From assembly GCA_024687125.1 (NCBI GenBank), contig JAILFA010000027.1, positions 1 through 53,572 of the forward strand: DNA of 53,572 nt. Reading direction: 5' to 3'. Shown one piece after another: positions 1-8,033 of the stretch. Made by a program: the position numbers and the translations under genes. Under the pieces are notes generated by a model. It was not told where the DNA came from. It saw only the letters and a program-made list of their open reading frames with translations, and did no database searches. The DNA is from Lachnospiraceae bacterium. Lineage in GTDB: Bacteria > Bacillota > Clostridia > Lachnospirales > Lachnospiraceae. How positions within the stretch are numbered: position 1 is the first letter of the stretch; each line of letters begins with the position of its first letter.

Positions 1-87
1 ATGGATTATGAGCCGCGGACACTGGAGGAAATTGACGAAGGATATGAAAGGATTTATCCCAAGGAGAAAATTGATAAAGAACTTTAA
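1..87 (+). CDS. C-terminal end of an upstream gene, or a very short ORF
   Basis: Frame 1 is open from the first base and ends at a TAA at 85-87, giving 28 residues rich in Glu, Lys and Tyr. Base 1 happens to be an ATG, but nothing upstream is visible, so this is more likely the tail of a longer gene cut by the window edge. Its AT-rich codons match the next gene and differ from most of the window. No function can be assigned. The gap to the next start is 50 bases and shows no terminator. Confidence 0.4.
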   Translation: MDYEPRTLEEIDEGYERIYPKEKIDKEL

Positions 88-137
88 TAGGGTAAGTAGA
101 TCAAAGAGAATCCGATTGACAGAAGGGAGAAGAAATT

Positions 138-1067
138 ATGCCAAAAGTTTCTTTTGTTATAGGGGCGGCGGCTTCAGGAAAAACTTATTATATCGACCAG
201 CATTTTGCGGGCAGGGATGTTGTAATCCTGAATATTTATGATTATCAGCAGAAAGCCTATGAAGAATCAGGGTTTAAGCATATGGATATGATGCCTATGC
301 CGGTTAAGCTTCGGTGCTTGATGAAGGCAAATGACGATCTTCTGAATGACATTATTGAAAAGCTGAAGCAGGGCAAGGAAGTTGTCGCAGAACAGACCTT
401 GTTTAAGGCAAAGCGTCGAATTGCCTATGTTGATGCGATCCGTAAAGCTGTTGATGCAGACATTGAAATATATGTTATGTGCCCGGGTGAAGAAAGGTGG
501 CAGGAAAACATCAGCTTGAGAAAACTGGAAAACGATCGTGGTTACATTGTAAGTACTGCCGCAGACATAGAATTTCCGAATCCGGCGGAGGGGTTTGATT
601 CCATTTATGAGGTGTCAGATGATGGAACGAAGCTGAGGATGGATCAACCGTTGGAAAAACAGTTTTTGGAAGATGCAAGGAGAGAGATCGCAGAGGAAAA
701 AGAACGCATAGAAAAAGAAGATGAGAAAACAAGAAGACAATTAGAATTATTAGAGAGTATGAAGACCCGCCCATTTTGGCATTACTGTGAAGTGTGCGGG
801 AAAAAGGAGTTCATTACCGATGAGGAGGCGTTCAACAGTGGGTGGGATTACCCGCCGAGAATCGGGTTCTTTGGAATGCTTGGCCCCCGGACATGCGGCA
901 GTTGTCAGATGACGGATACTCTGTATTGGAAGATCCAGACATCCGGGCAATTGCCGATCGTTATGGAAGGGGATCTGAACGACAAAGAGCTGGTAACATG
1001 GAGGCGTATCAAAGGGGAACCGGAGAGCCTTCTTGAGGAAGAAAAAGGACAGGGAGATCCGGAATAG
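138..1067 (+). CDS. P-loop kinase-like protein with C-terminal zinc ribbon
   Basis: The 309-residue protein opens with a beta strand and a Walker A loop, GAAASGKT at residues 9-16. This is the arrangement of small AAA_33/polynucleotide-kinase/zeta-toxin type P-loop kinases. A charged helical stretch (about 178-210, Glu/Lys/Arg-rich) follows. Two CxxC pairs then come, C217/C220 and C253/C256, which should form a zinc ribbon. The start is set by an AGAAGGGAGAAG ribosome site. The stop overlaps the GTG start of the next gene by one base, so translation is coupled to a phosphoesterase. The substrate (RNA 5'-end, nucleotide or other) cannot be told from sequence. Codon use is visibly AT-richer than in most of the window, which hints at separate origin. 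Kinase-like fold is fairly sure; function is not. Confidence 0.7.
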   Translation: MPKVSFVIGAAASGKTYYIDQHFAGRDVVILNIYDYQQKAYEESGFKHMDMMPMPVKLRCLMKANDDLLNDIIEKLKQGKEVVAEQTLFKAKRRIAYVDAIRKAVDADIEIYVMCPGEERWQENISLRKLENDRGYIVSTAADIEFPNPAEGFDSIYEVSDDGTKLRMDQPLEKQFLEDARREIAEEKERIEKEDEKTRRQLELLESMKTRPFWHYCEVCGKKEFITDEEAFNSGWDYPPRIGFFGMLGPRTCGSCQMTDTLYWKIQTSGQLPIVMEGDLNDKELVTWRRIKGEPESLLEEEKGQGDPE

Positions 1068-1771
1068 TGGCAACTTATATCATCGGCGATATTCATAATG
1101 CGGCAAAAAAACTGGATAAGCTGCTCACGCTGATATCACCTTCAATGCAGGATCGTATTTTCTTTTTGGGAGATCTCTTTGACCGTGGAGGTGCCGATCC
1201 GGATCCGGTTGGCGTTTATCGCAGAATTTCCGGGTTAAACGCAAATGTAACGTGGATCCGGGGCAATCACGACAAGCTTCTTGCTTCACAAATCTATGCT
1301 TACTATGGGACTGATGAAAAGAATCGGAGCAGCTTGCGGCCATACCGGTATAATTCCTTTGATCTGATGAAGGACAGGCTTTCCCGGGGAGACATGCTGG
1401 ATCTTGCCGATCTGATCATGCGGCTGCCCCTGCAGATTGAGATCGAGGCCGGTTCCGCAAAATACCTTCTGGCGCACGCTATGACTTTTGATCCGGCCGC
1501 AGGAGAACAGGAGGAAAAAGCATATCTTGAAGGCCTTGGCGATATGCATGCGTATTTCGAACATGGTGTCGAAGGCTATGTATCTTTGGTAGGACATCAT
1601 GACACGAGTTATCAGCATGGGAATCCCCGGGGGAGATATCTCGATGAAGCGTCAGCTTCCATATGGGTCAATGATCAGGGCAGCTTATATTTGATGGATT
1701 GCGGCTGCGGCCTTCCGGGCGGGAGACTTGCATGCATCTGTCTGGAAACGGGAGAGAGGTTTTACGCATAA
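1067..1771 (+). CDS. Calcineurin-type metallophosphoesterase (PP2A/ApaH-like)
   Basis: The 234-residue protein carries the full metal-binding series of the calcineurin-like phosphoesterase superfamily in order: GDIH at residues 7-10, GDLFDRG near 36, RGNHD near 65, an AH pair near 139, and GHHD near 176. The GDxxDRG plus GNHD spelling is that of serine/threonine phosphatase or diadenosine tetraphosphatase-like members (PrpE, ApaH), so it probably hydrolyses a phosphoester on protein, dinucleotide or RNA ends. The GTG start overlaps the stop of the P-loop gene by one base. It is followed after 11 bases by a second, different phosphoesterase, so three enzymes acting on phosphate groups are co-expressed. 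The substrate is unknown. Confidence 0.85.
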   Translation: MATYIIGDIHNAAKKLDKLLTLISPSMQDRIFFLGDLFDRGGADPDPVGVYRRISGLNANVTWIRGNHDKLLASQIYAYYGTDEKNRSSLRPYRYNSFDLMKDRLSRGDMLDLADLIMRLPLQIEIEAGSAKYLLAHAMTFDPAAGEQEEKAYLEGLGDMHAYFEHGVEGYVSLVGHHDTSYQHGNPRGRYLDEASASIWVNDQGSLYLMDCGCGLPGGRLACICLETGERFYA

Positions 1772-1782
1772 AGGAGGAGATC

Positions 1783-2496
1783 ATGGCCAAAGTGTTTATC
1801 GTACCTGACGTACACCTGAAGCACTGGATGTTTGATGATGCGGACAAGCTTCTTGCGTCTCTGAAGGTCGACCGGGTCGTGCTGCTCGGCGATCTTGTTG
1901 ACGACTGGAACTGTGAAACGGAATTTGATCTCTACAGGGATACCCTGAAGCGCGCGACGAAATTCATCAAGGAGCATGATGCGCTTTTCTGCTATGGGAA
2001 CCATGACTGCAGCTATCTGTGGGAGAGGGATGAAAGCGGCTATTCTCCTGCCGCAAGGCAGGTGGTACTGGATGGTCTGTGGGAACTGGAGGATTCCGTG
2101 CGCGAGGAGAACAGGGCGTTCATGCACCGGATCGACAATACCCTGTTTTCACATGCGGGCCTCACTTCCGCGTTTGTGGATGATTTCCTGGGCGGCGTGT
2201 CCGATGATATAGAGGAGATGCTGGGGGATATCAACCATATGGGGGAGGATCTGTGGAACGAGGAGTCGCCCATCTGGGCCAGACCGCAGGATTATGAAGG
2301 ATACCTGCATCTCTGCCCGGAAGAGATGTTTCAGGTGGTCGGTCATACGCCGGTCAGTGAACCGCTAAGGCAGGGCCAGCTTCTGACCCTTGACACCTTT
2401 TCCACTTATCCCAACGGCCGGCCGATCGGTGACGGGCGCTTCGTGATCGTCGACTCCGTCGACGGTTCGTGGCGATATGCGGATGATGAAGAATAA
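1783..2496 (+). CDS. Second calcineurin-type metallophosphoesterase
   Basis: The 237-residue protein begins MAKVFIVPDVH and shows the phosphoesterase motifs D9xH11, GDLVDDW, YGNHD, SHAG and VGHTP in the expected order. The start at 1783 is chosen because AAGGAGGAG lies just before it; the in-frame upstream ATG at 1699 would overlap the preceding gene by 73 bases without a ribosome site. It is distinct from its neighbour at 1067 (VPDVH instead of GDIH, longer insert between GNHD and SHAG), so it is a separate family member and not a recent duplicate. It most resembles PP2A-like bacterial phosphatases. Co-transcribed with the P-loop kinase-like gene. Confidence 0.82.
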   Translation: MAKVFIVPDVHLKHWMFDDADKLLASLKVDRVVLLGDLVDDWNCETEFDLYRDTLKRATKFIKEHDALFCYGNHDCSYLWERDESGYSPAARQVVLDGLWELEDSVREENRAFMHRIDNTLFSHAGLTSAFVDDFLGGVSDDIEEMLGDINHMGEDLWNEESPIWARPQDYEGYLHLCPEEMFQVVGHTPVSEPLRQGQLLTLDTFSTYPNGRPIGDGRFVIVDSVDGSWRYADDEE

Positions 2497-2509
2497 GGAG
2501 GAAAATACC

Positions 2510-3013
2510 ATGGACGAAGAAGAGATCATCTTTACGAACGACCGCGGACGCACGCTGCATATCCGGCCGGAGGGCGACGGCTTCCGGCTGATGCTGTGCC
2601 GATGCGATCAGGACGAAGACGATGATATCGTGGAAGACGAAATATCCGTACCGGACGAAGAAGCCCTGGCTGATCTCCTGGATACGCGCTTTAAGGGCTT
2701 TGTTTCGGAAGACGACTACATGGAGATCTATGAGATCGCGGTCGAGGCAAACCTTGATGCCGGCGAGATGCTGAAGAAACGCTTCCCTGGTATTGAAGGA
2801 GAGATCGCCGCGCAGATGGATGAGCATTTCGATGAGAACATCTGCCACATTCTCGACGATGATTTCACGGAGTGCTGGAATGAGGAACACGACCTTCTTG
2901 CGTCGGATGAAGCAGAAAACTGGACGGATGAGTACAAGAATGTCGTGGCAGGATTCTACAGCACTGTCATAGATGATGTGATCGCCTTTGTTCACGGGAA
3001 GGAAGCGGAATAG
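2510..3013 (+). CDS. Acidic protein of unknown function
   Basis: The 167-residue protein is strongly acidic, with many Asp/Glu pairs, no signal peptide and no membrane segment. The start at 2510 follows AAGGAGG by ten bases; the in-frame ATG at 2477 overlaps the previous gene and lacks a ribosome site. Two halves are visible, a beta-rich N-terminus (residues 1-40) and a helical C-terminus. I recognise no family. It is the last gene of the phosphoesterase operon. About 45 bases after its stop there is only a weak inverted repeat (AGAGCC at 3057, GGCTCT at 3087) that could serve as a poor terminator. Confidence 0.7.
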   Translation: MDEEEIIFTNDRGRTLHIRPEGDGFRLMLCRCDQDEDDDIVEDEISVPDEEALADLLDTRFKGFVSEDDYMEIYEIAVEANLDAGEMLKKRFPGIEGEIAAQMDEHFDENICHILDDDFTECWNEEHDLLASDEAENWTDEYKNVVAGFYSTVIDDVIAFVHGKEAE

Positions 3014-3139
3014 TTGCTGCGGATCTATAAAGACGTTTCTGCATTTTGGAGCAAAGAGAGCCGGAACCGCCCAAAACCGCGGCACTGGCTCTTTCTCATC
3101 AGGTTATACTTCTACAAAACGCCCGGAAGTGCTTGTGCT

Positions 3140-3370
3140 TTGGGCGAAAACGGCATAGAACCACTGATTTCGCCCAAGTGTGATTGATATTATGAATGGA
3201 TTTGGGCGAAATTGCCAATAACATCCAATTTTCGCCCACGTACAACTGAAAATGTGACAGAAAGTAGGGTAAAATCACCACAAAAGTATGAATTACGCCC
3301 AAATCCGACAAGTGGAAGGTTGGGATTTGGGCTAAATCAGCATAAACCCCCAGATTACGCCCAAGCGCAG
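3140..3370. repeat. Cluster of TTGGGCGAAA/TTTCGCCCAA hairpin repeats
   Basis: The noncoding stretch 3014-3523 contains several inverted pairs of one 10-base word. TTGGGCGAAA at 3140 pairs perfectly with TTTCGCCCAA at 3168-3177. TGGGCGAAA at 3203 pairs with TTTCGCCCA at 3230-3238. GCCCAAATCC at 3297 pairs with GGATTTGGGC at 3323-3332. A further GGGCTAAATC/GATTACGCCC pair spans 3329-3362. The last part (3328-3370) matches 35 of 43 positions of an inverted copy at 44750-44792. No believable gene is seen here. The function is unknown; it may be a mobile hairpin element or a family of RNA/DNA hairpins. Confidence 0.75.
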
Positions 3371-3523
3371 CCGGCAAACGCCCAAACGCGGCGACAAAGT
3401 GCCTAAACGCAACAGACTTAGCCGGAAAAGTGTTCGAATGCAGCAGGAAAATGCCCACACGCAGGAAGATCCGGACTGAAATTCGGACTGAAATAGAGGG
3501 ATTGCCAATACCTCAAAATCCAC

Positions 3524-3552
3524 TTGCGTTTGCCGGGGCCGAGTGATATAAT
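3524..3552 (+). promoter_or_regulatory. Sigma-A-type promoter for the lipoprotein gene
   Basis: TTGCGT at 3524-3529 and a perfect TATAAT at 3547-3552 are separated by 17 bases. The distance to the lipoprotein start at 3619 leaves a leader of about 60 bases ending in an AGAAGGAGG ribosome site. Confidence 0.7.
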
Positions 3553-3618
3553 CGCTCGCGGTGTTCAGAAAAGTGAAATACCGGGCATAAATACCGGCAG
3601 AAGAAGGAGGAAGAAGAA

Positions 3619-4134
3619 ATGAAGAAGAAGTTACTTGCAGTGCTGATGGCAGGCGTTCTGGGAGCAGCTCTGCTCACCGGCTGCGGCGGCAACAAGGACA
3701 CAAAGAAGGAAGAGACGAAGACAGAGGCAGCTGACAAGACTGAGGATAAGGCCGAGGCGAAGACCGAAGAAGCTGCTGATGACGCTGAAGGCGCGTCCGA
3801 GGATGGAGCAGCGGTACCTGTCACGTTTGTGGATGGTTTTTATGCGTCTAACGGAAGCGATGACTTCGTGATCGCGTTCTATACCGCGGAGAACGGTGCT
3901 GAGCTTGCATACGTCAACGATGGAAAAAATGAAGTGATCGCTGAGTACGCTGTCGAGAAGGCTACGCTGGATGACGGAACGGAGTACCTTGTCGTAGGCG
4001 TTGGTCAGACATTTCTGGGATACTACGAGGACGAGGAAAACGTCTATCTGATCGACGATGAGGGCAATGTATACATTGCCGATCATCTGACCGAGGAAGA
4101 GGCGGAGACCCTCGCGGAGATCGCCAACAGCTGA
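3619..4134 (+). CDS. Acidic surface lipoprotein of unknown function
   Basis: The 171-residue protein has a type II signal peptide: a Lys-rich start, a hydrophobic core and the lipobox LLTGC with the lipidated cysteine at residue 22. A low-complexity Lys/Glu/Asp/Ala linker (about 25-60) follows, then a compact beta-rich domain of about 100 residues that ends in an acidic helix. The linker should hold the domain off the membrane. It is a single-gene unit with its own promoter (3524-3552), ribosome site AGGAGG and terminator (4177-4206). No family is recognised for the globular part. Confidence 0.85.
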   Translation: MKKKLLAVLMAGVLGAALLTGCGGNKDTKKEETKTEAADKTEDKAEAKTEEAADDAEGASEDGAAVPVTFVDGFYASNGSDDFVIAFYTAENGAELAYVNDGKNEVIAEYAVEKATLDDGTEYLVVGVGQTFLGYYEDEENVYLIDDEGNVYIADHLTEEEAETLAEIANS

Positions 4135-4176
4135 AACTGACGAAGCTTCAGTCAGATCGAACCTTGAAGAACAGCA

Positions 4177-4206
4177 TTCCCCCGGCCGTGGCCGGGGGAA
4201 TTTTTT
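4177..4206 (+). terminator. Rho-independent terminator after the lipoprotein gene
   Basis: The stem TTCCCCCGGCC / GGCCGGGGGAA with a short GT loop is followed directly by TTTTTT at 4201-4206. Confidence 0.92.
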
Positions 4207-4222
4207 ACGGAAGAGGTTGCAC

Positions 4223-4251
4223 TTGTCTAACTGCTGAAAAACATATATAAT
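4223..4251 (+). promoter_or_regulatory. Promoter for the acyltransferase gene
   Basis: TTGTCT at 4223-4228 and TATAAT at 4246-4251 are 17 bases apart. Transcription would start near 4258, which makes the in-frame TTG at 4258 an unlikely start codon and favours ATG 4285. Confidence 0.6.
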
Positions 4252-4284
4252 TAATGGTTGTTTTCAAGGAGAGCACTCAGATAT

Positions 4285-5001
4285 ATGTTGCGGTTTATTT
4301 ACACCATTTTCATCAATCTGTTCCGTATACCGTATATGATGCACAAAATGCGGTATTACGCGGATCATCCGGAGAAATACTCTGAAGAGGAATGCTATGC
4401 CCTCGCGAGGCGTGTCGCCAATATGATCCGGCGGACAGCTTGGGTACGCACGGAGGGAAGCGGCGAGGAAAATCTGCCCGAAGAGGGCGGTTATCTTCTC
4501 TATCCCAATCATCAGGGGAAATACGATGTGCTGGGCATCATGCTCACGCACAGGAAACCGGTTTCCTTTATCATCGATGATAAGGCTTCCCATGGATGGC
4601 TGATCAGCGAGTTCACGGATCTGGTGCGCGGAGGGCGGATCCAGCTCGACGATCTCAGGCAGACCCTGCAGCTGTTCAGGGACCGCGCGGCGCAGATCGC
4701 TGCAGGTCAGCACTGCATCATTTTTCCGGAGGGCGTCTATACCTATGGGAAAAAGAACAGCTTAAACGAGTTCAAGCCCGGCAGCTTCAAGCTTGCGAAA
4801 ATGGCGCGCATGCCGATCGTTCCGGTCGTGCTCAAGGATTCCTACAAGCCGTTCAACAGCTGGTGCTTCGGGCCGATCAGGACATACGTGCGGTATCTTG
4901 AGCCGATCCCATATGAGGAATATAAAGACAAGAGAACGCAGGAGGTCGCGGAGATGGTTCATGACCGCATCAGCCTGGCGTTAAAGGAAATGGGAGCGTA
5001 A
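4285..5001 (+). CDS. plsC: 1-acyl-sn-glycerol-3-phosphate acyltransferase (PlsC family)
   Basis: This 238-residue membrane-associated acyltransferase should transfer an acyl group to lysophosphatidate or a related lysophospholipid. The catalytic HX4D box is NHQGKYD (H76, D81), and the acceptor-binding box FPEG is at residues 147-150, spaced as in PlsC. A hydrophobic N-terminal helix (about 3-20) would anchor it at the inner face of the membrane. The start at 4285 sits 11 bases after AAGGAGAG. The box spelling (NHQGKYD) differs from the usual NHxSxxD, which is common among clostridial PlsC paralogues, so the precise acyl acceptor is uncertain. It is monocistronic and converges on pseF. Confidence 0.85.
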   Translation: MLRFIYTIFINLFRIPYMMHKMRYYADHPEKYSEEECYALARRVANMIRRTAWVRTEGSGEENLPEEGGYLLYPNHQGKYDVLGIMLTHRKPVSFIIDDKASHGWLISEFTDLVRGGRIQLDDLRQTLQLFRDRAAQIAAGQHCIIFPEGVYTYGKKNSLNEFKPGSFKLAKMARMPIVPVVLKDSYKPFNSWCFGPIRTYVRYLEPIPYEEYKDKRTQEVAEMVHDRISLALKEMGA

Positions 5002-5008
5002 GCAGCTT

Positions 5009-5698
5009 TCAGGACAGACCGTTCATCCGCCGGAATTTCATCTCGGCGATCTTCCAGTCATCCATTGTATCGATATCCTGCACCTCTGTCTCATCCATGA
5101 TCAGAGGTGCAGTCTTTGCGGGCACCAGCGTATGCCCGCTCAGCATGACGTCCGTCTTGATAAAATAGAACTGCCCCGCATCGTGATAAAAGGGCTCCAG
5201 ATCCTGCGAGCGCGAGAATTCGTATTCCGGCCATTTGTACCTCAGCAGATCATCCGAAAGCACGAAGCACCGCTGCGGCGGATAGGAAAAGCGCACGACC
5301 GGGATCACGGCGTCCGCGCCGCTGCTTTCAAAGAGGGAAGCGGCCTTCCGGAGTTTTTCGGCGGTCACGAAGGGTGCGGTCGGGTAGATGCAGCACACGG
5401 ATTCCGGGTTTTTTCCGAGCTTTCTGTATTCCTCCGCCACCTCGCACATGACATCGATGGTGGCCGCGTGGTCACCGGCTGTCTCGGGGCTTCTCGGAAA
5501 CGGAAAGGACGCTCCGTAAGTCTGCGCGATGCGTGCAATCTCTTCATCCTCAGTGGAGATCATGACTTCATCAAAAACACCGCTCTTCAGCGCCGCTTCT
5601 ATGGAATAGGCAAGGATCGGCTTTCCGCAGAAATCCAGGATGTTTTTGCGGGGGATCCGCTTGCTTCCGCCTCTGGCGGTGATCATGGCGATCTTCAT
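5009..5698 (-). CDS. pseF: Pseudaminic acid cytidylyltransferase (PseF-like)
   Basis: The 229-residue protein starts MKIAMITARGGSKRIPRKN, the nucleotide-binding signature of CMP-nonulosonate synthetases, and continues with FCGKPILAYSI and a conserved STEDEEIA segment. PTAPF and QDIDTMDDW are also typical. The overall spelling fits PseF, which activates pseudaminic acid to CMP-pseudaminate for flagellin or surface glycosylation, better than NeuA for sialic acid. The start at 5698 is set by AGAGGAGGCC on the minus strand. An open frame continues upstream in antisense to the cyclase gene but is not part of this protein. Other pathway genes are absent here except pseC at 17134. Confidence 0.85.
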   Translation of the reverse strand: MKIAMITARGGSKRIPRKNILDFCGKPILAYSIEAALKSGVFDEVMISTEDEEIARIAQTYGASFPFPRSPETAGDHAATIDVMCEVAEEYRKLGKNPESVCCIYPTAPFVTAEKLRKAASLFESSGADAVIPVVRFSYPPQRCFVLSDDLLRYKWPEYEFSRSQDLEPFYHDAGQFYFIKTDVMLSGHTLVPAKTAPLIMDETEVQDIDTMDDWKIAEMKFRRMNGLS

Positions 5699-5726
5699 AG
5701 ACCGTAGGCCTCCTCTTTTTTCATAA

Positions 5727-5755
5727 AGAATATCATTTCTGCCACTGACTGACAA
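5727..5755 (-). promoter_or_regulatory. Promoter for pseF
   Basis: On the minus strand TTGTCA (5755-5750) and TATTCT (5732-5727) are 17 bases apart, leaving a leader of about 22 bases before the pseF start at 5698. Confidence 0.5.
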
Positions 5756-5759
5756 CAAC

Positions 5760-5789
5760 TTGCCACGATACCGTGTAAGGTTGTATAAT
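5760..5789 (+). promoter_or_regulatory. Promoter for the cyclase operon
   Basis: TTGCCA at 5760-5765 and TATAAT at 5784-5789 are separated by 18 bases. It is divergent from and adjacent to the pseF promoter, so one regulator could act on both. Confidence 0.6.
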
Positions 5790-5833
5790 AATACTTTAAC
5801 GAAATCGATCCGGCAGGGGTCAGGGAAGACATC

Positions 5834-8029
5834 ATGAAGAATAGGGAAAAGAGCATTTCGACAAAGATTATATGGCTGGTAGTACTGATGCTGATCCTTT
5901 CCAACAGCATCATCTGCCTGGTCTCCATTACCCGATCCCGCATGTCCATCCGTGAATCTATCCAGCAGAGGATGCTGGATATCGCGAACTGCGCCTCGGG
6001 AGGAGTGAACGGAGACGTCCTGAAAAGGCTCACAGCGCAGGACCAGGGGACGCTGGACTATCAGACGATCCTGGATCAGCTCGCGGTCTTTCGGGATAAT
6101 GTGGAACTGGAATATGTCTACGGCATCCGAGATGAAGGGGAAGGGCGTTTTTCCTTTACCGTGGATCCCGCGATCGAGGATCCGGCCGCCTTCGGAGACG
6201 AGGTGGTTACCACGGAAGCGCTGATCACTGCCAGCGAGGGAACGCCGGCAGTGGATGAAGTCCCGTATCAGGACGAGTGGGGGTGGTTCTACAGCGCCTA
6301 CAGCCCTGTGTTTGATTCGGCCGGGGGGATCGCCGGGATCATCGCTGTGGATTTCTCCGTGGACTGGTTTGAAAGCCAGCTGACCAGCCAGATACGTTCC
6401 ACGATGATCGTATATATGGTCGTACTCCTGCTGATCCTGATCGCCGCGGCGATCGTGACCTTCTTTTCCGTCAGGACGATCACGGATCCGCTGAAAAAGA
6501 TCACCCAGATGGCCCGGCAGTACGAGCAGGGCAACTATGAGGACGAGATCTTTATCGACAGCAACGATGAGGTAGGCAAGCTTTCCAGAACACTCCGCAA
6601 CATGTCCGCGACAATCCGCGAGAGAACCGAGCAGGAACGGAATGCGGCCGGCGCTGTGCAGAAAAGCAGCCATATCGTCATCGTGGATGACGAGCGCATG
6701 GTCCTGAAAACAGTCGGGCACACGCTGACAAAAGCGGGTATGCATGTGACGCAGCTCCATGCGGGCAAGGAGCTTCTTTCCTGGATCCGCGACGGAAACA
6801 GCGCTGATCTGATCCTGCTGGATATTCTGATGCCGGAGATGGACGGCTTTGAGACGCTTGCCGCACTCAGGGCGCTGGAGGCCGAAGAGCGGAGGCGGGA
6901 GGAGATCCCGGTCATCTTCCTGACAAGTGACGAGGATAAGGAATCGGAATCCAGGGGGTTTTCCATGGGAGCGGTGGACTATATCCGCAAGCCCATCGGG
7001 GATGATGTGCTGGTACACAGGATCGAGAATGTGCTGTCGAAGCAGCACCAGATCCAGATGCTTTCCGAGGAAAATCTGACGGATCCTCTGACGGGCATGC
7101 TCAACAAGATGAGCACCAGCCGTCTGCTCGAGGAGCTCTGTGCGGTAGAACCCGGAATCCTGATGGTCATCGATCTGGACAACTTCAAGATGGTCAATGA
7201 CATCTACGGCCATGACAACGGAGACAAGATCCTGACGGCGTTCGCCCGGATCCTGAAATCAAGCTTCCGCTCTCAGGATATCCTCGGACGCATCGGCGGA
7301 GATGAGTTCATCGCCTTTCTGAAGCGGGCGGAAAAGGAGAGCCTGGTAGCTGATGCGACAAGACAGCTGAATGACAAGATCCGGCGTGAGGCGGTCAGTA
7401 TCCTCGGACAGGAGATGAAGCTGCCTCTGGGTGTTTCTGTCGGTGCGGCGATCAGCATCGGAAACACAGAGTATGAGTCGCTCTTCAAACGTGCGGACAG
7501 AGAGCTTCTGACCGTCAAACAGGAAGGAAAGCACGGGTACAGGATCTGGCACGAGGAGAACAGGACGCCGGCAGAAGCAAAGCAGCCGGAGATCAACAGC
7601 ATGCAGAAGATCAAGATGATCCTTGATGAAAGGACCGTCAATAGTCATGCACTCTGGCTCGGGCAGGAGGACTTCGGCAAGATCTACCGTTATATGCTCA
7701 GGTATTTCAGCCGCTATCGCGCGAAAGCGTACCGTGTCCTGATCCTGCTTACGAGCCCGGAGAACGAAGATCTTACCAGAGCCGGAGAAATGCTGGGAGA
7801 AGTCCTGAAGAAGAATCTGCGCAGCAGTGATCTGATGATGCAGTGCGACAAAGCCAGTTTTCTGGTGCTCCTTCCCACGGTCACGGAGCGGGATATCAGC
7901 AGAGTGCTGGATCGTATCCGTGAGAAGTGGGAGAACCAGGCTGCCGGCGACATGGTGAGCATCCGTTTTGAACAGGAGCCGGTAATTCTGCCGGACGCCG
8001 GTCAGGACGGGAAGAATAAAGGAGAATAA
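5834..8029 (+). CDS. Membrane sensor with HAMP, receiver and GGDEF (diguanylate cyclase)
   Basis: The 731-residue protein has an N-terminal membrane helix (about 12-32) and an extracytoplasmic sensor (about 35-190). A second membrane helix and a HAMP linker (about 212-262) follow. Next is a response-regulator receiver domain (about 279-400, phosphoacceptor D330 in [11 protein letters not shown]), then a GGDEF domain (about 415-575). The active site is intact (GGDEF at about 487-491), and RSQD five residues before it is an RxxD inhibitory site, so it should make c-di-GMP with product feedback. A further domain of about 110 residues at the C-terminus resembles a degenerate GGDEF without the signature. 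The sensor is closely related to that of the histidine kinase at 48761. Only four bases separate it from the aminotransferase gene, whose ribosome site lies in its stop region. Confidence 0.88.
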   Translation: MKNREKSISTKIIWLVVLMLILSNSIICLVSITRSRMSIRESIQQRMLDIANCASGGVNGDVLKRLTAQDQGTLDYQTILDQLAVFRDNVELEYVYGIRDEGEGRFSFTVDPAIEDPAAFGDEVVTTEALITASEGTPAVDEVPYQDEWGWFYSAYSPVFDSAGGIAGIIAVDFSVDWFESQLTSQIRSTMIVYMVVLLLILIAAAIVTFFSVRTITDPLKKITQMARQYEQGNYEDEIFIDSNDEVGKLSRTLRNMSATIRERTEQERNAAGAVQKSSHIVIVDDERMVLKTVGHTLTKAGMHVTQLHAGKELLSWIRDGNSADLILLDILMPEMDGFETLAALRALEAEERRREEIPVIFLTSDEDKESESRGFSMGAVDYIRKPIGDDVLVHRIENVLSKQHQIQMLSEENLTDPLTGMLNKMSTSRLLEELCAVEPGILMVIDLDNFKMVNDIYGHDNGDKILTAFARILKSSFRSQDILGRIGGDEFIAFLKRAEKESLVADATRQLNDKIRREAVSILGQEMKLPLGVSVGAAISIGNTEYESLFKRADRELLTVKQEGKHGYRIWHEENRTPAEAKQPEINSMQKIKMILDERTVNSHALWLGQEDFGKIYRYMLRYFSRYRAKAYRVLILLTSPENEDLTRAGEMLGEVLKKNLRSSDLMMQCDKASFLVLLPTVTERDISRVLDRIREKWENQAAGDMVSIRFEQEPVILPDAGQDGKNKGE

Positions 8030-8033
8030 AAAT

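Noticed and set aside
1699..1782. Upstream start for the second phosphoesterase
   Set aside because: It overlaps the preceding gene by 73 bases and has no ribosome site, whereas 1783 follows AAGGAGGAG.
3212..3406. 64-codon frame in the hairpin repeat region
   Set aside because: Its sequence is made of the repeat words, and a similar frame in the second locus comes from the same DNA repeat in inverse orientation.
5699..7213. Long minus-strand open frame running upstream of pseF across the cyclase gene
   Set aside because: It is antisense to a cyclase with clear motifs on the plus strand, and has no ribosome site. pseF has its own start at 5698 with AGAGGAGG.
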